From Bacteroidales bacterium (GTDB taxonomy: Bacteria; Bacteroidota; Bacteroidia; Bacteroidales; WCHB1-69), in assembly GCA_017525505.1 (NCBI GenBank), contig JAFXSR010000044.1, forward strand, positions 1 through 58,053: DNA of 58,053 bases, in the 5' to 3' direction. Numbering within the stretch: the stretch's first letter is position 1; each line of letters begins with the position of its first letter. A program made the translations under genes and the position numbers. The notes under the pieces were generated by a model. The model ran no database searches. It saw only the letters and a list, made by a program, of their open reading frames with translations, and was not told where the DNA came from. This document shows positions 7,780 to 16,420 of this stretch, in pieces.

Positions 7780-8154
7780 GTGAAACGCTTCGTTTATATC
7801 ACAGTGGGACTGCTTTGTGTCGGTCTTGGAGCTTTGGGCGTAATCGTACCGGGCTTGCCCACCACGCCGTTCCTCTTGCTGGCCTCATGGTGCTTCTACC
7901 GTTCATCCCAACGCTTGCAAGATTGGCTGTTGAAATCATGGCTGGGAGCATACATCCGCAGCTATCACCGACGGGGAGGGATGACCTTTGCGCAAAAAGC
8001 AAGTGCCTGTGGCATCATGACAGCTATGGTGTTGCTTTCTGTTTTTTTCTTTATTCCTAAAGATTCAGTAGCAAAAATCATCGTTCCCATTGCAGGTGCC
8101 GCGGGTGTCCTTACCGTAGTATTTGCAGTGCCCAACGCCAAAAAAGAAGAGTAG
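7780..8154 (+). CDS. DUF454 (YbaN) family inner-membrane protein
   Basis: A 124-residue membrane protein with two N-terminal hydrophobic stretches and two C-terminal ones. The family hallmark GLGALGVIVPGLPTTPFLLLASWCF is visible near residues 14-40 (quoted here only as the segment from GLG to PTTPFLLL), followed by RSSQRLQDWLL and a basic loop (SYHRRGGMT). YbaN proteins are small inner-membrane proteins without an agreed function; some sit near thioredoxin or adenine salvage genes. The start is GTG at 7780, the first start after the in-frame stop at about 7771. The bases just before it (GGAG) touch the start codon and are not a normally spaced ribosome site. Confidence 0.85.
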   Translation: MKRFVYITVGLLCVGLGALGVIVPGLPTTPFLLLASWCFYRSSQRLQDWLLKSWLGAYIRSYHRRGGMTFAQKASACGIMTAMVLLSVFFFIPKDSVAKIIVPIAGAAGVLTVVFAVPNAKKEE

Positions 8155-8226
8155 TCACAACGGAGGACTGTGGGTCTTTTGTAAAATTGTGATTTTTTTT
8201 TGCATTTTATCGTAATTCATTTTTTG

Positions 8227-8234
8227 TATCTTTG
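8227..8234 (+). promoter_or_regulatory. Bacteroidota -7 box for the 755-residue secreted protein
   Basis: TATCTTTG matches TAnnTTTG. A TTTG at 8199-8202 could be the -33 box, although the 24-base spacing is longer than usual. Confidence 0.6.
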
Positions 8235-8292
8235 CAAATTCAAAGACACAAACACCTCGGTATGAAGAAGTGAAAAACATAAAAAAATTAGC

Positions 8293-10560
8293 ATGTTTCG
8301 CTTCAAAGAAATCCTGATCATCTTGCTGTGGGGGCTTTTAGCCCTCAGCGCCCAGGCTCAGTGTCCGGATTTCACGGATTTGACGGGACTGAATGTGGTG
8401 TGCTACTACGGAAACACGGACAACCCCAACGCCCAAACCGGGATGATTACAGGTCGGCATACGCTTATCACTGAACAGGGCACAGACCCTCGCACCGACA
8501 ATCTGCTGCCGTTGCTTCCCGACGGAGAAACCGCTGTGGTAAAATTAGGAAACGAGCTTGTGGGTGCGGAAGCCGAATCCATTGTCTATTCGTTCACGGT
8601 GGATGATGAAAATTCCATTTTGCTACTGAAATTCGCAGTGGTGTTTGAAAACCCTGGACATGTTCCTCCTCATCAGCCCCGTTTTGTGATGCGGGTGTTG
8701 GATGCCAACGACCAACTTCTTGACCCATGTATGGACTATGATGTCACTTCTTCGGATGAAATTCCCGGTTTTCAAACCTTTGGTGATGTCAAATGGAGAC
8801 CGTGGACCAATACCGGATTTGACCTCTCCCCCTATATAGGGCAGACAGTAAAAGTATCGTTCACCACATACGACTGTGCCGAAACCGGTCATTTCGGCTA
8901 CGCCTATTTTACGGCATCATGTAGCAGCAATCGCTTGGATCTTGCTGGCTGTGACGGTAACGAAGTGACCCTTGCGGCACCGCAGGGCTTTGAAAGTTAC
9001 CAATGGAATAATGGAGCCAATACCGCCACCACAACCTATACTGTACAAGGCACTACTGTTGCCAATTGTTTGATAACCACTGTCATTGGCTGCCAGTTTA
9101 TGCTCATTGGGACGCTGACAAACGATAGTGTTCCTCCACAACCCCAAACGTTTTACGACACCATCTGCGAGGGAGAGAGCTATTCAGCCAACGGCTTCGA
9201 GCTACCTTCGGATTTAACACCAGGACAACACACGGTTTTCAACACCTTCTTTAATGTTGCCACCTGTACGGATGATATCACAAACACCCTGTATCTTACG
9301 GTTATACAACGTTATTTTCATTATTATGACATGGCTTGTGAAGGCAATGATTATAACGCCTACGGGTTCAGCTATACGAATCTGTCGGTTGGCACTATAA
9401 TCGATAGCAATACCGTGGTTAACCCTGGAGGATGTGATTCGGTGGCTATTTTACACTTGTCTGTCGCCCCCTCTTTTACGCTGCCAGGTACCATTAGCGG
9501 TCCATCTGTGGTCTGTGGCCGCTCTATGGCCACCTATTCTATATCTGACGCCGAAGGGATTAGCTATCATTGGAATGTACCTGATGGTGTTTCCGTATTC
9601 AGTGGCCAGGGCACGAACACCATTTCTCTTTTTTTCTCACCGAATGCACCCGCCAATTCCATTATCACTTTGATGGGAGCCAACGGCTGTGGAAGCGGTT
9701 CCGCCCAACTGTCAGTAACAGTGCATCCTTCCTATCATTTGTTTGCCAACGACACAATCTGTACCGGCAACGATTATCATGGGAATGGCTTTCAATTGGA
9801 CGTTCAAGACAGTGCTGGAATATTCGTTTATACGCTAAACGATACCACGACTTGCGGTTGCGACAGTATTCATATGCTACAGCTGATGGTGGCTGAGACA
9901 CCGGTGATAAGCGCCATTGCCGATCCTTCCGTACTTTGTGTGGGCCAGGAGACCGAATTGCATGCCATTGGAGCGCAAGCATCTGTCACGCTGTCTTCAG
10001 AATTAAATAATGTGGCGGTTGGCGATATTTTGTGTACGGACAGCAGCTGTGTGCATCCCGCCAACTGGCCTTGCGGCAAGGTGGCATGCGGAGTTGTGTT
10101 TCACGTGGATGCCACTGGCCAACATGGCTGGGCCGTCAGTTTGCAGGATGAACCTTCAACTTACATCTGGGGATTGTTGTTGGATTATGACGTCCCGACT
10201 TTGACGAATTATGCCACCGCTTTCTCAATGCTGGAAGATATGGACGGCTATCAGAACACAGCCTCCGTCTGGACTTCGGGAACCGCTATACAATTTCCTG
10301 CGGCATACTCGGCAGACTTTGGCCATGGTTGGTATCTGCCCGCTGCCGCACAACTCTATCGCTTATACGCTACACTCGGAATTGTAAACTACTCACTGCA
10401 AACCGTTGGAGGAGCTCCTTTCCCTTTGAATTCAGAATGGAGTTATTGGTCCTCCACGGAAAGTTCAAATCACTCGGCCTGGGGTTTGTATAGCAATAGC
10501 TCGTTAACATTAGTCAATAAATCCGTACCGTTGTCCGTCAGGACTGTCCGTAACTTTTGA
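8293..10560 (+). CDS. Secreted multi-domain protein with C-terminal DUF1566-like domain
   Basis: A 755-residue secreted protein with signal peptide (MFRFKEILIILLWGLLALSAQAQ). Residues about 25-215 form a beta-rich domain. Two copies of an extracellular motif follow: FYDTICEGESYSANGFELP at about residue 285 and DTICTGNDYHGNGF at about residue 495, with a third variant DMACEGNDYNAYGF. A PKD-like segment lies near residues 400-475. The last 190 residues are DUF1566-like (GWAVSLQDE, FGHGWYLPAAAQLYRLY, YWSSTES, RTVRNF), a lectin-like or FGE-like beta fold. No T9SS sorting tail follows that domain. The next gene overlaps closely, begins with the same type of domain and has the sorting tail, so the two are an evident pair. 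No catalytic function can be assigned. Confidence 0.8.
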   Translation: MFRFKEILIILLWGLLALSAQAQCPDFTDLTGLNVVCYYGNTDNPNAQTGMITGRHTLITEQGTDPRTDNLLPLLPDGETAVVKLGNELVGAEAESIVYSFTVDDENSILLLKFAVVFENPGHVPPHQPRFVMRVLDANDQLLDPCMDYDVTSSDEIPGFQTFGDVKWRPWTNTGFDLSPYIGQTVKVSFTTYDCAETGHFGYAYFTASCSSNRLDLAGCDGNEVTLAAPQGFESYQWNNGANTATTTYTVQGTTVANCLITTVIGCQFMLIGTLTNDSVPPQPQTFYDTICEGESYSANGFELPSDLTPGQHTVFNTFFNVATCTDDITNTLYLTVIQRYFHYYDMACEGNDYNAYGFSYTNLSVGTIIDSNTVVNPGGCDSVAILHLSVAPSFTLPGTISGPSVVCGRSMATYSISDAEGISYHWNVPDGVSVFSGQGTNTISLFFSPNAPANSIITLMGANGCGSGSAQLSVTVHPSYHLFANDTICTGNDYHGNGFQLDVQDSAGIFVYTLNDTTTCGCDSIHMLQLMVAETPVISAIADPSVLCVGQETELHAIGAQASVTLSSELNNVAVGDILCTDSSCVHPANWPCGKVACGVVFHVDATGQHGWAVSLQDEPSTYIWGLLLDYDVPTLTNYATAFSMLEDMDGYQNTASVWTSGTAIQFPAAYSADFGHGWYLPAAAQLYRLYATLGIVNYSLQTVGGAPFPLNSEWSYWSSTESSNHSAWGLYSNSSLTLVNKSVPLSVRTVRNF

Positions 10561-10565
10561 ATCAG

Positions 10566-12005
10566 ATGAAGAAACAGATTCTATACATATTGTTGCAGTT
10601 TGCCGTAATGCTGGGTTTCGGGCAGGTTTACCATGTGGGCGACCTTTACACCGCAGAGGACGGCTCCCAGGGAATTGTTTTCTTTGTGCGTGCTGACGGT
10701 GGCGGCTGGGCGGTGGCCCTCCACGATGAGGAGAGCTCACTCCCTTGGTCCACCACCGCCGTTGACATACCCGCACTTCCTAACTATGGTACCACTTTCG
10801 CACAAGCCATGCTGGCAGACACCGCTGGATACACCAACACCCAACAGATAAGGAATTCCTTGGGACCGGGCAACCATTATGCCGCCGGTGCCGTGGATTT
10901 TGAACACGGCTGGTATCTGCCTGCTATAGGTCAACTTGCCATGATTTATGCACAGCTACCGCTTCTTCAAACCGCATTGATCACCTCTGGAGGAACCCCT
11001 TTGACTACCGAGGGCACTTTTTTCGATATATATGGCCTCAGCTATTGGAGTAGCACTGAAGCGACCGGCCAGCAGGCGGGGAGTTTGTCTTTTGTCAATG
11101 ATCCTGTCAATGAACCATTTTTGCGAGGCGCTACGGGGACTCCCCACCCTTACGAAAAACAACAGCCGTTGAAAGTGCGTGCCGTTTGCAGTTTCCCGCC
11201 ACCACACAATGTATACGACAGCACACTGACCTACCAATGGAACACAGGAAGCACTGAGCCGCATTTTCAGGACGTTCCGCTGCAAAACACGACCTATACC
11301 GTGACGGTGAGCAACGCATACGGCTGCACAAACACCGCTTCCGCTAACGTGACGGTCATCGACAATGATCCGCAAACCTTATACGACTCCGTCTGCCAAG
11401 GTTCTGCATACAATAACCACGGTTTTACATTAAGCGCGGAAGAAACCGCAGAAGCGGAAAATTTTGTACGCACACGCACGATCAGCACCGCCAACTGCGA
11501 GGGCCAAATCATGCTATTCCTCACGGTGTTGCCCCGCGACACGGTATATTGGGAGCAGTCTGCCGAGCAATTTATTGTGTGGAATGGAGTAACGTACAGT
11601 GAATCGGGCACTTATTCCCAACATTTCAACAACCAGGCGGGCTGTGACAGCGTGGTCTTTCTGCAACTGACCATCCACGACACGCTGCCTGCCGCTCCCG
11701 ACACCATTTCCATTGCCGATACGCTGTACATCTTCCTTCCTAACGCCATCACGCCTTCCATTAGCGATGGCCTTAACGATTATCTCTGCCTCCCCGAAGC
11801 GTATCCTCCGCTAATCAACGACTTCGAAATCAGCATTTTCAGCCGATGGGGAGAATTGGTTTACTATTCCACCGACAAGAATTTCCGATGGAACGGTGAA
11901 ATCAGGGGCAAAACCTCATATAAGGTTGTTTATAACTACCTAATCCGTTTCCACGACATAATGGGGAGACCTTATCTATTGACAGGGTCCATCACGGTGT
12001 TGTAG
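10566..12005 (+). CDS. T9SS type B cargo protein with DUF1566-like domain
   Basis: A 479-residue secreted protein. The start was set at ATG 10566 (MKKQILYILLQFAVMLGFGQ, a signal peptide) rather than at TTG 10557, which overlaps the previous stop. Residues 20-215 are a DUF1566-like domain (DGSQGIVFFVRADGGGWAVA, HGWYLPAIGQLAMIY, YWSSTEA, LKVRAVCSF), homologous to the C-terminus of the upstream protein. Then come YQWNTGS/YTVTVSNAYGCT and a DSVCQGSAYNNHGF motif shared with the neighbour. The C-terminus (about residues 390-479) is the gliding-motility-associated type B sorting domain: FLPNAITP, DGLNDYLCL, SIFSRWGELVYYS and a final ITVL. It would be exported by the T9SS whose PorU and PorV lie at 49-54 kb. 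Spacing of 5 bases from the previous stop indicates an operon. Confidence 0.88.
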   Translation: MKKQILYILLQFAVMLGFGQVYHVGDLYTAEDGSQGIVFFVRADGGGWAVALHDEESSLPWSTTAVDIPALPNYGTTFAQAMLADTAGYTNTQQIRNSLGPGNHYAAGAVDFEHGWYLPAIGQLAMIYAQLPLLQTALITSGGTPLTTEGTFFDIYGLSYWSSTEATGQQAGSLSFVNDPVNEPFLRGATGTPHPYEKQQPLKVRAVCSFPPPHNVYDSTLTYQWNTGSTEPHFQDVPLQNTTYTVTVSNAYGCTNTASANVTVIDNDPQTLYDSVCQGSAYNNHGFTLSAEETAEAENFVRTRTISTANCEGQIMLFLTVLPRDTVYWEQSAEQFIVWNGVTYSESGTYSQHFNNQAGCDSVVFLQLTIHDTLPAAPDTISIADTLYIFLPNAITPSISDGLNDYLCLPEAYPPLINDFEISIFSRWGELVYYSTDKNFRWNGEIRGKTSYKVVYNYLIRFHDIMGRPYLLTGSITVL

Positions 12006-12069
12006 TTACAATAGTGGCTGAAGGAGTGTTGATGATTGACTGATGTAAATGCGATCCGCCTACACAAAC

Positions 12070-12129
12070 TGTTCATCATAGTGAACAAAATTTAAATATT
12101 TTTCATTTTGTTCACTATAGTCAACAAAA
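12070..12129. promoter_or_regulatory. Pair of palindromes upstream of the DUF4143 ATPase gene
   Basis: TGTTCA-TCATAG-TGAACA (12070-12087) and TTTTGTTCAC-TATA-GTCAACAAAA (12106-12129) are near-perfect palindromes. They are inverted copies of one motif, with centres about 39 bp apart. They lie 120-180 bp before the -7 box. Two direct repeats beginning GAAAAGTGTA (about 12212 and 12245) lie between them and the start. They could be an operator pair or a recognition site. The rest of 12006-12262 shows nothing else. Confidence 0.5.
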
Positions 12130-12252
12130 TTTTAGTATTCTTTGCGAAGAAATTATATTGCGTTATGGAACTGATTTCAAGACCCAACTACGTGTAAAGT
12201 AAAAAAATAAAGAAAAGTGTAAATTTTTATGCGTTTATATTACGGAAAAGTG

Positions 12253-12260
12253 TATTTTTG
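12253..12260 (+). promoter_or_regulatory. Bacteroidota -7 box for the DUF4143 ATPase gene
   Basis: TATTTTTG fits TAnnTTTG and lies 14 bases before ATG 12275, implying a very short leader. It overlaps the second GAAAAGTGTA repeat. Confidence 0.5.
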
Positions 12261-12274
12261 CATTGTCATTTTTA

Positions 12275-13660
12275 ATGGAAAAATGTATGCTAAAAAGAAA
12301 GATTCAAACAAAAATAATTGATTATCTGGAAAATAGGTCAAATAAAATTCTAATCTTGAACGGTGCCCGACAGATTGGCAAATCATATATCATACGCCAT
12401 GAAGGGCAGAAACGTTTTGAGAACTACATTGAGATTGACCTGATAGAGGATAAGAAAGGCGACCGTGTGTTTGAGGGCACCCGAAACAAGGAGGATTTCT
12501 ACCTTCGCCTGAGCACCATTGCGGGTGACCGTATGAAGGAAAAGGAAAACACTCTCGTCTTCCTTGACGAGATTCAGGCTTATCCCGAGATGCTGACCCT
12601 CTTGAAGTTTCTCAAGCAGGACGACCGTTTTACCTATATCGTGAGCGGTTCGCAACTGGGAATCGCTTTGGACCAGACGCTGTCGAAGCCAGGCGGAAAG
12701 GTTGAGGTGGTAAAGATGTATCAGTTGGATTTTGAGGAGTTTCTATGGGCTAACAACGTAGGGGAAGAGTTTATCGACCATGCCCGTAAATGCTTTGAAC
12801 AGAAGACCGCCCTATCGGAAGCACTTCATCGGCAGATGATGGAACTTTTCAAGCTGTATCTCTTGGTGGGTGGTTTGCCGGATGCCGTGAATGTGTTTCT
12901 TGAAACAAGAAACATTGTCCGTGTCAGAGCCGCACAGGAAGAGGTTTATAATTTGTATAAAGGTGATGCCAGCCAATATGACAAGGAACACAAACTGAAA
13001 ATCGAGCGCATTTACGAACTGGTGCCGTCATATTTGGAGAACAAGAAAAAACGTGTCAGATTCAAGGAGATTGAGAATAAGGCACAGGCTCGTGCATCAC
13101 AATATCAGGATGAGTTTGAATACCTTGTGAAAAGCGGAATCTGCAACGAGGTGAAGGCCATATCCAATCCAAAGTTTCCTTTGGTGGAATCTGAGAGCAA
13201 GAACCTGTTAAAACTTTATTTGAACGACGTGGGATTGCTTACGAGGCTGCTCTATCAATACAACATCTCGGCCATAATGGAAGAGCAGAAGAGCATCAAT
13301 TTGGGCACTGTTTATGAGCTGGTGGTCTGCAGCGAGCTGTCAGCCCACGGCTTCCCGCTGTTTTATTACGACAATAAGAAAAAAGGCGAGGTTGAGTTCC
13401 TGGTCAACGACTATGACCGTCTATCAGTCGTTCCTATTGAAGTGAAATCAGGCAAAGACTATGATTTGCACACTTCGCTTGACACTTTTGTGGAGACTCC
13501 CGATTATAACATTCAAGAAGCGATAGTGCTTTCAAATGAAAGGGAGATTAGGCAACAGGGAAAGATTGCCTATCTCCCAACATATTTCGCTATGTTTTTG
13601 CAGCCTTCCACGCCGCCTGACCAAGTTATTTTGTACCCGAATAATTATTCTAAACCATGA
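12275..13660 (+). CDS. AAA_14 / DUF4143 family ATPase
   Basis: A 461-residue ATPase of the AAA_14 plus DUF4143 type, a common accessory family in Bacteroidota and Archaea, often annotated as an ATP-binding protein of unknown role. Near the N-terminus is the Walker A NGARQIGKSY, then Walker B VFLDEIQAYPE and sensor-like VSGSQLG. The DUF4143 part (about residues 200-420) ends in the restriction-endonuclease-like signature KKKGEVEFLV followed by VPIEVKSGKDY, a PD-(D/E)xK-like arrangement. Start candidates are ATG 12275 and 12287; the longer one is listed, and both follow the -7 box closely. The gene is solitary and preceded by paired palindromes. Such genes may act in mobile-element or defence contexts, but no partner is seen here. 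Confidence 0.88.
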   Translation: MEKCMLKRKIQTKIIDYLENRSNKILILNGARQIGKSYIIRHEGQKRFENYIEIDLIEDKKGDRVFEGTRNKEDFYLRLSTIAGDRMKEKENTLVFLDEIQAYPEMLTLLKFLKQDDRFTYIVSGSQLGIALDQTLSKPGGKVEVVKMYQLDFEEFLWANNVGEEFIDHARKCFEQKTALSEALHRQMMELFKLYLLVGGLPDAVNVFLETRNIVRVRAAQEEVYNLYKGDASQYDKEHKLKIERIYELVPSYLENKKKRVRFKEIENKAQARASQYQDEFEYLVKSGICNEVKAISNPKFPLVESESKNLLKLYLNDVGLLTRLLYQYNISAIMEEQKSINLGTVYELVVCSELSAHGFPLFYYDNKKKGEVEFLVNDYDRLSVVPIEVKSGKDYDLHTSLDTFVETPDYNIQEAIVLSNEREIRQQGKIAYLPTYFAMFLQPSTPPDQVILYPNNYSKP

Positions 13661-13807
13661 AAAAACACATTCTAAAGTCTCACCTGAGTCCGAATTTTAT
13701 TCAAATCAGATTTTGAAGTGAATATCGCATTTTTTTACATCATTGAACAATTATTACAATAATTTTCGTATTATTGCGATATATTTACGTATTAAAAAAA
13801 TTGTCAC

Positions 13808-14602
13808 ATGACGTATTTACTCATTCTTTTAGCGGTTTCCCTTGCCGTTTCGGCAGTGGGTTGGAAGTATTTCATTTATTTCTTCAGTGTCGGTTACGGT
13901 TATGGCATCTCGGCATTGGCTGTGACGATAGCTATCCTATTTCACGCCAACCTGAGTCTACCCACCATTCTGCTTCTTATCTTGCTGTTTATCTTTGGCT
14001 TGCGCCTGGGCACCTACCTGCTCATACGAGAACGCAAGGCGGCAGAGTATCGCAAGATTCTCTATGCCCCGTTGAACCAAAAGCAGAAACCCCTTGGAGT
14101 CATTATCACAGTATGGCTGTTTTGCGCACTGCTGTATGTAACCCAAGTGAGTCCCGTGGCATTTCGTTTAGCCAACGGCCCTCACGCCAGCGAACTGTGG
14201 GCGTGGATAGGAGCTGCCGTGACATTGTGCGGCATTCTGTTAGAGGCCGTCAGCGATGCGCAGAAGGCTGCCGCTAAAAAGGTCAACCCCAAGCGCTTCG
14301 TCGATACTGGACTGTACCGCATCGTTCGTTGCCCTAACTACCTCGGTGAGCTGGTCATCTGGACCGGTGTCCTGATTAGTGCTATCGGAGCCCACCTCAG
14401 CTGGTGGCAATGGATAGTGGCCGGTATTGGCTATATTGGCATCGTATTTGTCATGTTCAGCGGTGCACGCCGGTTGGAACTTCGACAGAACGAGACCTAC
14501 GGCAACGACCCCGAATACCAAAATTACATCAAGAATACCCCTATTTTGATTCCTTTCTTACCCATTTATTCCGTTGCGCGTTATGAATGGCTCAAAGCTT
14601 GA
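13808..14602 (+). CDS. DUF1295 family membrane protein (isoprenylcysteine methyltransferase / steroid reductase-like)
   Basis: A 264-residue integral membrane protein with six or so hydrophobic helices. The C-terminal half carries the DUF1295 pattern: RFVDTGLYRIVRCPNYLGE (the substrate/cofactor loop of the ICMT and steroid 5-alpha-reductase superfamily), GARRLELRQNETYG and YIKNTPILIPFLP. Members use SAM or NADPH on lipid-like substrates, but which applies here cannot be read from the sequence. ATG 13808 follows an AT-rich leader. The gene overlaps the next one by 20 bases, so the two products are probably made together. Confidence 0.88.
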   Translation: MTYLLILLAVSLAVSAVGWKYFIYFFSVGYGYGISALAVTIAILFHANLSLPTILLLILLFIFGLRLGTYLLIRERKAAEYRKILYAPLNQKQKPLGVIITVWLFCALLYVTQVSPVAFRLANGPHASELWAWIGAAVTLCGILLEAVSDAQKAAAKKVNPKRFVDTGLYRIVRCPNYLGELVIWTGVLISAIGAHLSWWQWIVAGIGYIGIVFVMFSGARRLELRQNETYGNDPEYQNYIKNTPILIPFLPIYSVARYEWLKA

Positions 14603-15218
14603 TCTCTTTTCCAAAAACGGTGTACTCGTCTCCAAGGACGTAAGTCCTTTCCAGACTTTTTCCGGCAAGGGGATGACATTTCAATTGCAGTCGTACGACT
14701 GGAATAGTTGTGCCTGTGTGTCGTATCTTACCATGCGGGCTTTCCTCGGCCTGATGAAGATGGACACACTGATATGCACGCCTTACACCAAGGATATGCC
14801 ACTTCTCTCCTATGATTTCATCTCCGCTATGGGAAGACGGACGTTGATGGTGGAGGCGTATGACACCTTGGTGGAACCTGTCGACCTCTCCTCCATGCTG
14901 GCAGTGAAAGAAAAATATCAGGATTTGAAGGACAAACCCACCAAAGCTGCATGGTACGATTCATTGAAACTCCCGCCCACCGTATGCAAAGTGGGAGACA
15001 GCTCACGGCTGTCCGCCCTGGCCACAGAGATGATTACCGCCTATTTAGATCTCTTCGCCTCCGCTCGCGACATAGACCGAACAGCCAAGACCGCACGCAA
15101 CAGCGCCTACGTGGAAGGGCTCATCAACGATGGTCCCACCTTCAAGCTTGTCAGCAAAATGATTGGCACAGAATCTGCCCAAACCCTTTTCCGCCGTTTC
15201 CTCTTCGGAACGAAGTAG
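14583..15218 (+). CDS. Unassigned protein, possibly bilin-reductase-like fold
   Basis: A 211-residue cytoplasmic protein with no signal peptide. ATG 14583 was preferred over TTG 14574; it lies inside the 3' end of the DUF1295 gene (20-base overlap), pointing to translational coupling. I recognise no clear domain. The segments PLLSYDFISAMGRRTLMVEA (about residues 67-86) and a C-terminal LVSKMIGTESAQTLFRRFLF vaguely follow the pattern of ferredoxin-dependent bilin reductases (PF05996), which end in a similar G-E-x-x-x-x-hydrophobic-LF element. This is an inference from pattern, not a firm assignment. If correct, a tetrapyrrole or other linear conjugated substrate handled together with the membrane partner would be expected. 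Confidence 0.6.
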   Translation: MNGSKLDLFSKNGVLVSKDVSPFQTFSGKGMTFQLQSYDWNSCACVSYLTMRAFLGLMKMDTLICTPYTKDMPLLSYDFISAMGRRTLMVEAYDTLVEPVDLSSMLAVKEKYQDLKDKPTKAAWYDSLKLPPTVCKVGDSSRLSALATEMITAYLDLFASARDIDRTAKTARNSAYVEGLINDGPTFKLVSKMIGTESAQTLFRRFLFGTK

Positions 15219-15250
15219 TTTGGAATAATATCCAAATTGAATTTTTGCGT

Positions 15251-15258
15251 AAATTTGC
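15251..15258 (+). promoter_or_regulatory. Bacteroidota -7 box for the 327-residue secreted protein
   Basis: TAAATTTG matches TAnnTTTG. It lies about 118 bases before ATG 15376, so the mRNA leader would include the structured element at 15287-15345. Confidence 0.5.
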
Positions 15259-15286
15259 AGCGCCATATTTTCAGCTTATGTTCAAC

Positions 15287-15345
15287 GGACCTCGCGAGGT
15301 CTGGAGGTATGACGAGAAAAAGTTAAAAATAGAGGTCCCCTTAAT
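15287..15345 (+). repeat. Dispersed structured element, copy B (in a leader)
   Basis: GGACCTC (15287-15293) can pair with the adjacent GAGGTC (15296-15301), giving a tight GACCTCGCGAGGTC palindrome, or with GAGGTCC (15332-15338). These are mutually exclusive structures between the promoter and the ATG at 15376. It is homologous to 6300-6357, including the preceding TGTTyAAyGG and the trailing CCCCTTAAT. Confidence 0.5.
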
Positions 15346-15375
15346 ATAAACAGAAGCGATCAACTCTGATACACA

Positions 15376-16359
15376 ATGAAAAAAGCAATGATATTTTGCG
15401 TAGCAATGCTCTTTTCCATAATTGCATGGGCGCAAAACGACCTCCGCAGAGCCGAAGGGTTGAGCGACCGAGATTGGGAGATAATCAACGGCAACCCCGA
15501 CTATTTCAAAGCCGTCCTGGCCGTGCAAGACAGTCTCATGGCGGGGCAACTCATCTCCGTGCAACACCTTCAGGACCTGATGCCAAAGACATACGAGGAA
15601 TTCCAAATATTCCTTACAATGGAGTATTACGCTGTCATTAAAACAGATAAGAATATTATTCGTGTCGAAGACGAAAAAGCCATCTATACCATTGCCGAAA
15701 ACCTTGCCAAATCCGACATTTTGGATATGATGAGATGTTATCTGAAATGGAAAGAATGGTGTGATGGCTGGATCGGAGAAGTAGTATGGTCTGCCACTGT
15801 GGAAATTGAAAATCGACATCCGGAAAAATTCAGGCAGCTGATGGCCAATTCCAAATGGTATGAAGACTGGAAAGATTATCGAAACGAATATGTCAAAGAA
15901 GTCCTTAATCCCTTAAAAGTCGGCTTTCAGGATCAAGTATCTCAAAACAAGCAGATGAACTACGACACAAGAACGTACCAGCTATTTGAATCTGCCTATT
16001 GGGAAAGCGGAACATTGGACACGAATTTTTTCGTTTTGATGTTCAACTACATTCTTGTCGATCTAAAACACAGTGAAGAGTTTTCTGAAAGTTTCGCTTT
16101 TCATTTATTCAATCTGTTTAAAAAATATCCGTACAACATTTTTCAGCTACAAGATTATGTCAGTTTGATGGGAAAAGAGGAGCAAGAAAAAATCATGAAT
16201 AATGTTTTGTCCGATTTGTTTTTTGAAACGACAATTAGGTTGTATGACAGCGAGAAAAAAGTATCTGAGACAGATTTCTTTCTGGAATTTCCATTCTTGA
16301 ACAGCGAGGAAAATGCTGTGCGTGTACGCAAAATCATTGAGGATTTTTATGAGGAGTGA
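15376..16359 (+). CDS. Secreted protein of unknown function
   Basis: A 327-residue protein with a signal peptide (MKKAMIFCVAMLFSIIAWAQ) and an otherwise helical, charged mature part with many Trp and Tyr residues (for example KWKEWCDGWIGE and SKWYEDWKDY). I recognise no family. A collapsed paralogue lies at 19197-19315. It retains the leader, the start region and an internal segment corresponding to residues about 280-295, so this gene was once duplicated in the region. It is preceded by a -7 box and a structured leader element, and converges with the beta-propeller/YiiX gene. Confidence 0.7.
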   Translation: MKKAMIFCVAMLFSIIAWAQNDLRRAEGLSDRDWEIINGNPDYFKAVLAVQDSLMAGQLISVQHLQDLMPKTYEEFQIFLTMEYYAVIKTDKNIIRVEDEKAIYTIAENLAKSDILDMMRCYLKWKEWCDGWIGEVVWSATVEIENRHPEKFRQLMANSKWYEDWKDYRNEYVKEVLNPLKVGFQDQVSQNKQMNYDTRTYQLFESAYWESGTLDTNFFVLMFNYILVDLKHSEEFSESFAFHLFNLFKKYPYNIFQLQDYVSLMGKEEQEKIMNNVLSDLFFETTIRLYDSEKKVSETDFFLEFPFLNSEENAVRVRKIIEDFYEE

Positions 16360-16420
16360 GTATTGGCATCGAAGAATTCTCGTACATGGACAGCTTCCGT
16401 TTCAAAACGGCAACCGCAAT

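Noticed and set aside
12263..12274. TTG start for the DUF4143 ATPase gene
   Set aside because: It would fall 3 bases after the -7 box, at or before the likely transcription start, and ATG codons follow at 12275 and 12287.
14951..15349. A 132-codon open frame inside and after the 211-residue orphan gene
   Set aside because: It is mostly an out-of-frame shadow of the gene at 14583, and its end runs through the structured leader element.
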